A DNA stretch of 64,000 nucleotides from assembly GCA_031772625.1 (NCBI GenBank), contig CM062814.1:825848757-825912756 (forward strand), read 5' to 3'. The notes under the pieces were generated by a model. The model was not told the origin of the DNA. It did not search any database and saw only the letters and a list, made by a program, of their open reading frames with translations. Below, in pieces: positions 48,053 through 57,872 of this stretch (position 1 is the stretch's first letter; each line of letters begins with the position of its first letter). This DNA is from Pinus tabuliformis (taxonomy: Eukaryota; Streptophyta; Pinopsida; Pinales; Pinaceae). The translations under genes were made by a program, and so were the position numbers.

Positions 48053-49154
48053 GTTTCTACACCTACAGTACCCCCTACACAAACTTTTGATGACCCAAAT
48101 AAACTGGTAAAAGCCATGGAAGACATGTCTTTACAAGGGGAGGGAATCAAGAAACTACAAGAATATGTCAAGATTCTACAGGAGCAGAAAGAAAGAATTG
48201 AGAATTCTTTATCGACAAAGATACAAAAATCTCAGAGATTGATGAAAAGGATACAACAAATGGAAAAGGAATCTGCCATGGCTCGTATCTTAGCTCAAGC
48301 TAAGAAGAATATATGGATAGATATCAACCAATCAATGACAAAGATCTAGCCATTAATACAAATTATTTTTTAGCAGAAGGATCTGATTGAGAAATCCAAA
48401 GAAGTCATTCAAGAAATTAGAGGAAAGTTGCGAGGCAAGCCCATTGAAGTCATAGAGCTCATCAAATTTCTGAATTCTAAAAACGGATATGAATTGGAAG
48501 AACTAGAAATAGAAGACATAACCGATACCATATTGGAAATTAAGAAAGTATTAACCAAAAGAAATCTTATGTTGCAGCTAAAAAAAAAGTGTGAGGTTCT
48601 GGAGACTGGTGTCCAAAGATTCTTCAACAAGTTTAAGGTCCTCAATCAAAAGGGACTTCCAGGTTTGTTAGTATTGAATGACATGTTAATGACATTGCTT
48701 GATTACAGCCAGAAATTGATGGCTATTGCTAGAGACAATACCAAATTTGCAGGAATAAAGGGGGCTATAACAAGGAAAGCCTTCTTACGGGCATTGGAAT
48801 TTGATTTCTACATCCAACGTGAAATCAAATACTTTTTTATCACTAGCCCACTTTTGCCAAGTATAGAGAGGTAGATGAAATTTACAAGAGGTTACTCAAT
48901 TTGTAAATTCCAAGTGAAGGAAGGTGGGAAAGATTTTGTGAATTACTTTAGTAAACAATCAATTCTTCTCCAACAATAGGACAAACAACACAACAAAAGT
49001 CAAAGGCCACATCAACAACAACTTCCACAACTATAGTGCCAACAACCCAAGTAGTTTAAGTTTTCCTATATTTTTGTAAATTAGAGATATATTCAGTTTA
49101 GAAATTCCTAAATTACATCCTGTTCAGTTATGACAGGATATTTTGTAAATAAAC

Positions 49155-49182
49155 TTATAAATACTTCTCCTTTTGAAGTATT
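49155..49182 (+). promoter_or_regulatory. LTR TATA box and adjoining hairpin
   Basis: TTATAAATA at 49155-49163 overlaps the first arm of an 8-bp hairpin (aatacttc ... gaagtatt, 49160-49182). It is conserved in the other LTR at 61429-61456. It is the best candidate for the genomic-RNA promoter, which places the accessory ORF in U3 and leaves about 0.65 kb for R plus U5. Confidence 0.55.
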
Positions 49183-49829
49183 ATGGGTTGGTTTTTGCAT
49201 CTAAGAAAGCTATTGTACATTTTCGTGCTTCAGTGGACTTATCAGTAATACATAAAGCTCTTTCATAGGATTCTTGTGTCAAATTGTTGGTGAAGTGCAT
49301 CTATCGTTTTATGTGTTTATTATTCTTTGTTTACCATACTCATGTGTTTTCATAATCTGAATTATTCAATAGAAAGTTGAAGAACAAAATTTGTTTTGAT
49401 GTACACTCTGATTCTGGCTTTGAATAATTTTAATGTTTTCAACTGATATTAAGTAAAATAATTCTTAATTGCTCTTTACTTAATGGAAATCCTTTCTCTT
49501 CTTCTTATTCATTTCACTTAAAATTAAAGAATCCAATTAGTTTGGCTACCTTGCCCTGTGAAATCTATCTGCAAAATACTGAAACAGATCCATCTTTTAA
49601 GTCACAGACTCCATATCCCAATGGTAATCTAGACATCAATCAACCATACAATTCAAACCAAACCTTGAACTCTAAAAACTAGCCTAATATCCGAAACCAA
49701 ACAAATCTAAATCTGACAGAGAGATCCCTCTCTGAAGCTGGCAAGGCTAGATCCCAACTTCCAAAGTGGTTTTGTGGTTACCTTTGTAGTTTCTCTAGCA
49801 ACCTCAAAAATTACAGAGTGATAACATAG

Positions 49830-49847
49830 TGGCGACCATATTGGGAA
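49830..49847 (+). other. Primer binding site of giant element
   Basis: tggcgaccatattgggaa starts three bases after the LTR end. TGGCGAC... primer sites are used by Tat/Ogre-type elements (tRNA-Arg family as I recall). The exact tRNA cannot be named by eye. Confidence 0.7.
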
Positions 49848-49983
49848 TGAACAAACTTTCATTTCTAAAGATTCATTTCCCTAGTTCAAAAAAAAACTTT
49901 ATTTCAGGAAAAGTAATGTTCAACTTTCAGCCAGAGGCTATATTTTGTGTAAATAATTGAGTTGTGTGTTTAACATTTAAGAT

Positions 49984-51853
49984 TTGGTTCCAAAAATAAT
50001 TCACACTAGATCACATCCTGATCTAGAACGCCCCAAGATCTTACATGACCCTAAAAATTTGATTAGGAAAAGAAGTTTAGCTGAAAGTCAAGGAAGTAAT
50101 AGTCCCCTACCTAGGGCAAACTCTCTCCCAGAGAAATTTGTCACTATACAAGATATTCAATTTGACTTACCATTTGAACATAGTCTATTTAGGGTTAAGT
50201 GTGAAAGTTTTGTGGATGAAATTGTGCTTGATCAATCCATGCTACAATCCTATACCTCTGAAGGTTAATTTGTGGAACCAAATATAGATCAGCAAGTCAT
50301 CCAAAACTTCAACAAGTTACAAGACCTAGTATCAGTATTTGATCAAGTTGTACATGAAGCCTATGTTCAACAATCTGTTGAAATTTCTGCCCTGACTGTT
50401 GCAACATCTGTTATTTCCTCTCAATCTGTCCATCCTGCATCAATTAGTCCCACTTCTTCCATAATCTCCACTACTTCTCCAATAGTATTACAGATAGTGA
50501 CCCAACCTATTTTAAGAACTCCTACATCTGTACCTCCCATAAGCTCACATATTATTCAACCCAACATGGCAACTCGTTATGCTCCCTTGGTCTTACCTGG
50601 GAAATTGCATCCTATGCCCCAAGATTATCAAACCAGAATTCCTCAATTTGATGCCAGTGGTGCCATCATTGCACAACAACATGTAGACAAAATGACTAAT
50701 TTCTTTGATCTTCAGGAAGTGGATGAAAGTGATGTAAAAATGAGACTTTTTGCCCAAAGTTTGGGTGGAGAGGTAAGAAAATGGTTCAAAAATTTAACAG
50801 TAGCTAGTATAGCTGATCTTGATGCCTTTCATCAAGCTTTCCTAAATAGGTGGGAAACCAAAAAGAATCCCCTTCAGATTCTAAATGAATATAAAAACTT
50901 TAAAAGAGGACCTAATGAAACTGTGGAAGAATATTGTGAGAGGTTTAATAAAGTTTATAACGCAATTCCAACTGCTATTAAAACTCCATCGGGCTTGGCC
51001 CTTATGCATTTCCCTGACGAATTTGATGTGGATATGGCATATCAACTAAGAGAGAGAGCCTACTACATTAGAGGAAATGCAAGTTAATGCCCTTAAAGTT
51101 GAGGCTAATTCATTAGCCAAAAAATCAAAACTAAAAACTGAACGAAGCATTACTATCAAGGAGGAACCTTCCTGCTCTTCTTCATTCGATTATAAAATAG
51201 ATAATCTTCTCAAAACTATAGAGAGGATGATAGAAAGGATAAGTATAGCTAATATGGCTCCTCCTAGAGAAAGCCAACCTGCACCCCAAATCAGAAATAC
51301 TAATTTTAGGAGAAATCCACCCAAAATCAAACAAAGGGAACAAAAAGGTTCAGATCAGCTGATCAGACCTCCATTTCAAGAGAACTATACAGATGAGGAG
51401 GGAGAATTAGTTGAAGACCTTAATGATACTCAAATCAATTTAATGGGAGTAAATGATAATGACTCTACGTTTCTTATTCAGGAGGAACAAGACCTTTTCT
51501 TACTTTCACAAGATGAAGTAGATCCCGAGGAATCAAAAGATTACAAACAAGGTTTTGAAAATGCAATTATGGAAGTCCATCGGCAATATAACCTAAGGAG
51601 TAGAAAAACAATTGATAATCCTACTAAAAATAATGTTGATACTCCCAATAAAAAGGCAACTGACACCCCTGCTAAGAAAAATCTTGATATTTTTCCTAAA
51701 AAGAATGCAGATGTCCCAACCCAAAAGACATCTGATGTTCTCTTCAAAGCAAATCAAAGTAATAACCCCTCTACTAGCCAGCAAAAAGATATTTCCCAAA
51801 AGGATGTTGCTAAGAAACAAGATTCCCTCAATCTAAATAAAACTCAATCATGA
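49984..51853 (+). pseudogene. Gag of giant element
   Basis: A short N-terminal part (49984-50268) is followed by a Ser/Thr/Pro/Ile-rich stretch, then the capsid domain (about 50570-51060, with RIPQFDASGAIIAQQHVDKM and RGPNETVEEYCERFNKVYNA), then a long charged linker (51077-51853). The linker holds five near-perfect octapeptide repeats (Asp-x-Pro-x-Lys-Lys-x-x) at 51613-51732. No CCHC zinc knuckle is visible; RNA binding may rest on the Lys-rich linker. Broken. Confidence 0.82.
51613..51732 (+). repeat. Five 24-bp units coding an octapeptide repeat
   Basis: Units read DNPTKNNV, DTPNKKAT, DTPAKKNL, DIFPKKNA, DVPTQKTS. Each starts with a GAT/GAC Asp codon at 24-bp spacing, and a sixth (DVLFKANQ) is fading. 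Codons differ between units, so the repeat has been kept at protein level or is old. Confidence 0.85.
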
Positions 51854-51910
51854 TTTAGTATAGTACATGAATTGGAAAAACTTAAAATATCCATTCCTCT
51901 AACATAACTT

Positions 51911-52423
51911 ATGAATAAAACTATGTACAAATCACAAGTGATGAAAGCTTTAAATATAGGGGAAGATACAGATACAGTGAATGTATCTAATGATCAACCA
52001 GAAATATTGTTTGGGCCTGAAGTTGATGGAAAACTCCAAGATGGAGATGTACCTCCATTTTACATCAGTTTAAACATTCATGATAAAATTTTGCATAACA
52101 CAATGCTTGACTCAGGGGCTTCTCACAATCTCATGCCTAAGGTTGTCATGGAAAAATTGGGACTGGATATCACTAGAAGATACAAAGATCTGTATTCTTT
52201 TGATTCAAGTAAAGTAAAATGCCTAAGTCTCATTAAGGATTTATGTGTCAATTTAGCACACATATCATCCAAGATCTTGGTAATGGACATAGTTGTTGCT
52301 GACATACCTCCTAAATATGACATGTTACTGTCTCGCTCATGGGGAGCTCAACTGCAAGGGACTTCAAATGGATATGACCTATGCTACCATTCCAGTGTTT
52401 GGTTAGTAGAGGAGACTATATAG
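51911..52423 (+). pseudogene. Aspartic protease of giant element
   Basis: Retropepsin-like: active-site box HNTMLDSGASHNLMPKVVME at about 52095-52155, then MDIVVADIPPKYDMLLSRSW (about 52284-52340), the family's flap/C-terminal region (normally ILGRxW). It lies directly before the archaeal-type RNase H. Part of a dead element. Confidence 0.85.
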
Positions 52424-52615
52424 GGAAAAACTAATGAAATTTATGGTTACTAGTCAAGATAAACCCCACAATTATCCCTTATATTCAGTCCATTCAGACC
52501 TTGATTCTTTTATTTTGTACAATGATGGAAACATAAATGAACAAATTGCCAATGTAGAAACTGATTTGTGTGAAATTGAGGAATGCAAAACAAATATGAT
52601 GGAACATGATAAACA

Positions 52616-52995
52616 AAATGAACCTTTATGGAATTTGGGTTTTGATGGGGCTGTCAGTAAAGAAGGATCAGGGGCAGGTGTATGGGTTTCAAATTCACAA
52701 ACTCGTCACTCAGAAGGCCATTCATATAAGCTAAACTTTCAATGTACTAACAACATAGCTGAATATGAAGCCTTAATTTTAGGGTTACAACTTTTAAAGA
52801 AGCTAGGTGCCAAGAGAATTTCAATTCATGGGGACTCTGAACTAATAATAAAATAGATTAAAGGGGAATACTCTACCAAACACCCAAGGTTAAGGGCCTA
52901 TAGGAATGTTGTTTTGGATTTTCTTGAATCTTTCATTGAGTATAACTTGTCTGTGGTCCCCAGAGGTCAAAACATCTTAGCTGATGGTCTAGCTA
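52616..52995 (+). pseudogene. Archaeal-type RNase H (aRNH) upstream of RT
   Basis: RVT_3/aRNH signature in order: LGFDGAVSKEGSGAGVWVSN, FQCTNNIAEYEALILGLQLL, ISIHGDSELIIK, then YNLSVVPRGQNILADGLATS. The four acidic positions of the family (Asp, Glu, Asp, Asp) are all seen. This is the same domain as the second RNase H of Ogre/Tat elements, where it follows the ordinary RNase H. Here it lies between protease and RT. A spacer of about 450 bp separates it from RT. Confidence 0.85.
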
Positions 52996-53439
52996 CTTCA
53001 ACTAGTACATGCAAAATGCCATATCGTCCTAGTCACCAATACATTGTTGAAGTAAAAAATAGACCAACTGTACCAGACAATATCAGATACTGGAAAGTCT
53101 TTGGAAACAATGAACAGATTGAAAGTTTTTTACAATCAAAGGATGAGTTTGAGTGTGCTAATATAGATGTAGATGTTGACATAGAAGATAGTGTACATAA
53201 CAATGTGACTAAATTAGAATTGAAAGAAATAGATCAAGAAAAAGAAGAATTAGAAATCTTACAATTGAAAGACAATGTTTTGCCTAGAGGGTTAGTCCCC
53301 TTAGAGGATTTGTTTGATTTTAATGACGTAGCCAAAAAGCCTAAAATCGAACCTACTGGAGCTGAAGTTGAAGATTGTAACATAGGAATTGAACAAGAAC
53401 CCAAGATGATTAAATTATCCAAATCTTTACCCCCAATTG

Positions 53440-54390
53440 AAAAGAAAAAGTACATAAACTTATTCAAAGAATTCATAGATGTGTTTGCATGGAGTTATGA
53501 AGATTTAAAATCTTCCTTTAAGATTCCCTTAAAGGAAGACCAAAATCCTTTTAAACAAAAACTTAGGAGGATCAACCCAATGCTGATGCCTCTAATTGAA
53601 AAGGAGGTCAAAAGGATGTATGATGCCAAGATCATTGTACCATTGAGATATTCTAAGTGGGTATCAAACTTAGTTCCAACTAGGAAAAAGACTGGAGAAA
53701 TTAGACTTTGTATTGATTTCCGAAATCTTAATAAAGCCTCCTTGAAAGATAACTACCCTTTGCCTAAAATGGATCACATTTTGCAGAAGGTGGTTGGATC
53801 CAGTAGAATTTCTTTATTAGATGGTTTTTCTGGTTACAATCAAGTCCTAGTGCATCCTGAAGACCAAGAAAAGACAACATTTACTACACCTTGGGGCACT
53901 TTCATGTATGTGAAGATGCCTTTTGGCTTAATGAATGTTGGTGCTACATTTCAAAGAGAAATGGACTTTACCTTTGCAGATGAAATGGGCAGATTCATAG
54001 TCATATATCTAGATGATATCACTGTTTTTTCAAAAACAGATGAAGAACATTTGGTTCAGCTGAGAAGGGTATTTGAAAAATGTAGGAGATTTGGTATTTC
54101 CCTGAACCGAAATAAAATGTTATTTGTCTTAAAAGAAGGGAAACTGTTAGGACATGTCATTTCAAAAGATGGAATCATAATAGATCCTAACAGAATTGAA
54201 GCTAATTTTAAAATAAACCCCCTTAGAAATGTAAAGGAAGTCCAATCCTTCATTGGCCAAATCAAATTTATAAGGAGATTTATTCTTAATTTAGCAGAGC
54301 TTCTAAGAAATATAACAAATATGTTGAGAAAAGACACTAAGGTAAAGTGGAACAGTGAGGCCAAACAATCATTTGATCAGGTAAAATAAG
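53440..54390 (+). pseudogene. Reverse transcriptase of giant element
   Basis: Ty3 RT with FAWSYEDLKSSFKIPLK (about 53480), TGEIRLCIDFRNLNKASLKD (about 53690), SLLDGFSGYNQVLVHPEDQE, MPFGLMNVGATFQREMDF and the YLDDITVFSK active-site box (about 54005), then the connection segment (FIGQIKFIRRFILNLAELLR). Reads clearly as a Tat-related RT. Confidence 0.9.
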
Positions 54391-54800
54391 CCTTAAACCA
54401 AGCTCCTGTGTTAATCAGCCTTGATTTCACAAAAGATTTTCTCATTCGCTTCTGAGCATACTATTGTAGCAGTTGTCTTACATAAAAATAATGAAGGACA
54501 TGAACGACCTATTGCTTTCATGTTGCATTGAAATACAACATCATGGAAAAACAAGCATTTTCTTTAGTGAAAGCAATTAAAGATTTTAGAGTTTATATTC
54601 TTCATTCACATATAATTGCTTTTGTTCCAAACGTTGTGGTAAAAGACAAACTGATCCAAAACAATCCTGATGGGAAAACTGGTAAATGGATTGCCATTAT
54701 CCTAGAATATGACATTGAAATCAAACCTACCAAACTCATTAAGGGTCAGGGGTTACCTAAATTGATGGTTGAATCTAATTTAAATGCTTTGGATATAAAT
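54390..54800 (+). pseudogene. Standard Ty3 RNase H region, worn
   Basis: In the usual place after RT. Recognisable by YNIMEKQAFSLVKAIKDFRV and YILHSHIIAF (about 54530-54610), ending in the WIAIILEYDIEIKPT-type stretch (about 54690-54735). It is much less conserved than the aRNH upstream. In Tat/Ogre elements this domain is known to be degenerate, with aRNH thought to do the work. Confidence 0.65.
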
Positions 54801-54849
54801 TTTCTAGCTATACTTGATGAACAAGAAGAGAATGCGACTCCACAAGTAG

Positions 54850-56162
54850 CAGAGGCTTTTGCAACCTCTCCCTGGTATGCAGACCTTATTTTTGTTTTAC
54901 ATCATTTACAAGCTCCTCCTGGTTTGACCAAAACTAAAGCTAGATTTCTTAAACTCAAAGCCATGAAATTTTGTATTCTAGACAATAATTTGTATTGGAA
55001 AGATGCTGGAGGAGTTTTACTAAATTTCTTGTTGAAAGATGAAGCAGATAAAGTAATGCAGGAATTTCATGAAGGAGATTGTGGAGGACACTTGTATTGG
55101 AAGACCACTGCCAACAAGATCCTAAGAGCTGGTTTTTACTGGCCAACCTTATTTGTTGATGTCCATAAGAAAGTCACCTCATGTCACCAATGCCAGATAT
55201 TTGAAGGAAAAAGGAAACTACTGCCTTTACCCTTGAACCAGATATTTGAAGGAAAAAGGAAACTACTGCCTTTACCCTTGAAGCCCATATCAACTGAAAC
55301 TCCTTTTCAACAATGGGGTTTGGATTTCATTGGAGAAATTCATCCTTCCTCCTCGGCCCAACACAAATGGATTCTTACAACCACTGATTATTTTACCAAA
55401 TGGATTGAAGCTATACCTACCAAGCAAGCCTCTGATGCAGTGAATATTAAATTCCTTTCAAGATTTGGATGTCATAGGAAAATCATCACAAATAATGCAA
55501 CAACATTCAAATCAAAGAAGATGGTGGAATTTTGCAACAAATATCAAATAACCTTAGGACACTCTACTACCTATTACCCCTAGGGGAATGGATTAGCAGA
55601 GTCTTCCAACAAAATTCTGGTTAATATCATCAAAAAATTGTTGCAAGATAACAAGAAATCATGGCATAACAAACTGGTAAATGCATTATGGGCTAACAAA
55701 CTCACCACTAAGAAATCAATTGGCATGTCTCCATACCAATTGGTTTATGGAATGGACGTTGTTTTTCCAACTTCATTAGGTATCCCTGTTTTGAAAATGA
55801 TGCAGGAATTGCAAGTGGAACCTAATGACCTTCAAAGAAGAATAAATCAAACAATTCAACTGCAACAATCAAGAGAAGAAGTTCACAATAGAACCCAATT
55901 GGTCCAGGAAAACATCAAGAAGATTTATGACAGAAGAACTAAGGCCGATGATTTTCAGATAGGGAACAATGTCTTGAAATGGGATTCAAGAAGAGAAGAA
56001 AAAGGTAAGCATGGAAAATTTGATAATTTATGGATGGGACCTTACACAATCCATGCTTACAGGGGCAATAATGCATTTTTTTTGAAGGACATGGATGGAA
56101 CAGAGCTTCCTGGTGGACCTGTCAATGGCAGAATGTTGAAACATTATGTTTTCCAAGAATAG
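54850..56162 (+). pseudogene. Integrase of giant element
   Basis: An HHCC zinc finger (about 55065-55200, with DCGGHLYWKTTANKILRAGF and TSCHQCQIFEG) is followed by the core (about 55290-55600, with QQWGLDFIGEIHPSS and TTTDYFTKWIEAIPTKQASD) and the C-terminal part (about 55640-56160, with KSIGMSPYQLVYGMDVVFPT and DNLWMGPYTIHAYRGNNAFF). A 45-bp in-frame tandem duplication lies between finger and core. Broken, part of a dead element. Confidence 0.88.
55193..55282 (+). repeat. 45-bp tandem duplication in integrase
   Basis: 55193-55237 and 55238-55282 are identical as far as I can see (ccagatatttgaaggaaa...). The unit is a multiple of three and encodes QIFEGKRKLLPLPLN twice. Perfect identity points to a recent duplication. 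Confidence 0.95.
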
Positions 56163-56404
56163 AAGCATTTCTCACCAAAATCATTGTAAATATCATTTTC
56201 TTTGTACTGTTATGATTGGGTAGCTCATGTCAGAAAGTTGAAGCCCGAAGAGAAGGCCCTGAGATTTTAGTCATGTTTTCCACCATAACTCTAGCAACAA
56301 TAAGAAATCAGATACAAAAAGAATATTCAAGGAGATGATTCAAGGCTACTAGTCAACCATTCTTGACAACTCACAAGGAGAGTGTCATCCCTAGCTGGAG
56401 CTAC
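56163..56404 (+). other. Short 3' untranslated part before the second LTR
   Basis: 240 bp from the end of integrase to the LTR. No clear purine tract directly abuts the LTR; the nearest is cacaaggagagtg at about 56373. Otherwise nothing recognisable. Confidence 0.5.
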
Positions 56405-56984
56405 TGTTAGCGTCCTATGACTCATAGGATCAAATGATGATTGAATATTTTATTTTAGTATATCAAATTGTAAATAATATTGCATGTTGCAAATGATTTC
56501 CAAAAAATAAATATAAAAATAAAAAATGAAAAGAGGGTATATAAAAAGAATAAAAGAATAAAAATAAAATAAAAAATAAAAAATATGAAAAGAACCCCAT
56601 GAAAAGAAAAAAGAGTGAAAGTGATGCAAATTAAAATGCCACTAGAAGAAAAATAGTTTTGTTTTTGAAAATACATTAGCGATTGTGTGCAGCTTGTTTT
56701 AAATGCCATAATCACATATCTTTGTTTGAATCATACAGTATAATCATGATCAAACACATTTGAATTTATGTTGTGAGGATAGAGAATAATTTAACCAATT
56801 TTTTTAAACTTGGTTAAAAGTAGGTAGATAGGTGAAGAAATTGATCCAATTGTTAAAAGTTGGATCAATAATCTAAGTTGTAGATTAGAACTTAGATTAG
56901 GATAAAATCTCTCCTTCAAATGAAAATAAGAAGGGTTTGCACATTTAAATGCACCCTTACTTGGTAGAAGAAACTCCTTGATTT

Positions 56985-57092
56985 TTTCTTTTTTGGTAGG
57001 TAAGCACCCACGAGAGATTTGAACCAGTGACCTATCGCAAGGAGTGCCTTTACAATGCACCCATTCACCATCAATCCAAAGCCCCATGGGCT
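56985..57092 (-). mobile_element. tRNA-derived SINE with 17-bp target duplication
   Basis: A 108-bp unit absent from the other LTR, flanked by aagaaactccttgattt at 56968-56984 and 57093-57109. On the minus strand it starts tagcccatggggctttgg (box-A-like), has box B ggttcaaatctc (about 57011-57022) and ends in a short A-rich tail (ccaaaaaagaaaaaa). That is the complete layout of a tRNA-derived SINE. The empty site survives in the 5' LTR (about 43765). The family is not named. Confidence 0.88.
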
Positions 57093-57265
57093 AAGAAACT
57101 CCTTGATTTCAAAAGTTAGAAAAAAAAAGTATTAAAATGGTATCTTGAAGGTTTTAAAGCCATATGTGTTTTGGACTAAGTTTGGTGCTTATAAAATAAA
57201 AATGACACTCGAAAATACGTTTTGTCATGTAGTGAATAAACGGCGGGCCTGAGTAATGCAACATG

Positions 57266-57480
57266 TCGAGTCACGATCGTGATCGACGGTCTATAACACC
57301 TTTCGCCCCCCACCCCGACCCTTCCTACCTTTATTGCCAGGGGGGGGTCCGAAAAGGCGGTTTCCTTTTGCCGACCCTGCCTAACATGTAATTTCCACGT
57401 TCTTTCGCACCGCCCACACACACCCCCCCCGCCCACCCCCCCCCACCTTAATACTACATACCACCCTCCCCCCTCCCTTG
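57266..57480. promoter_or_regulatory. Palindrome and C-rich tract before the U3 ORF
   Basis: A near-perfect palindrome (gtcgag + tcacgatcgtga + tcgac, 57266-57287) is followed by a strikingly C-rich stretch with runs of 5-10 C (57303-57320 and 57418-57480) and one G run (57343-57351). The minus strand there (for example gggaggggggagggtgg) could form G-quadruplexes. It lies about 390 bp upstream of the ORF start at 57873. A promoter or leader role is inference. Confidence 0.5.
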
Positions 57481-57872
57481 AAAACGACCAATTTCCCTCA
57501 TTCCCGCCAAATCTCCTCATGCCTACACCGCTAATCTATCCCTGACACTTGTCCGACCGTTTCCCCTACCCGTTATACATTAAATTCCCTGCTAAATTAC
57601 CATTTAACTACCAACGACCCTGCGCCTCCAACAGACTATTCCATGAGCTTATAACATCCCGTCATCCATTCAAGTTATGCCTTTTGCTTAGTCTGATCTC
57701 ACGAATTTCTTAACTTAATTGCACTTCATACAGGTAAATTCTCCAGACCCTGAGCAAGAAACCAGGATGCCATAGCACCAATTTCCCATCGTCACCAACC
57801 GCCAGTTACAAGCTTTCCTAGGTAAATCGTATCACTCATCAACCTTTTCTAGATTCCTGCAAAATTTATGAT

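Larger units (their letters stand above)
43821..49000 (+). pseudogene. U3-borne accessory ORF, 5' LTR copy
   Basis: Worn copy of the coding region described for the 3' LTR. Readable parts: globular domain (about 43950-44640, with RAIVAHNGEILFTITSQSIN-like sequence), the IRVYGC...LPRYLPMRIFALEY block (44642-45000), the acidic Ser/Thr/Pro linker (about 45060-45400, with PWEKAEKRPRDEDSPS), coiled coil (about 45600-46200 and 48080-48350) and the helical C-terminal part (about 48420-48874, with LQLKKKCEVLETGVQRFFNK and KGLPGLLVLNDMLMTLLDYS). It is interrupted by the nested 1.83-kb insertion. Several other breaks. Confidence 0.8.
43223..49826 (+). repeat. 5' giant LTR
   Basis: From cttagggtcctatgattc-type start to gagtgataaca. 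Its start pairs with 56405 and its end with 62100. It contains a worn copy of the U3 ORF, a nested TG...CA insertion (46225-48052), the TATA box ttataaata (49155-49163), and an aatacttc/gaagtatt hairpin (49160-49182). About 0.65 kb of R/U5 follows. Confidence 0.93.

Noticed and set aside
57176-57520. Minus-strand Gly-rich 114-codon frame
   Set aside because: Produced by the C-rich tract read backwards. It has no start context or domain.
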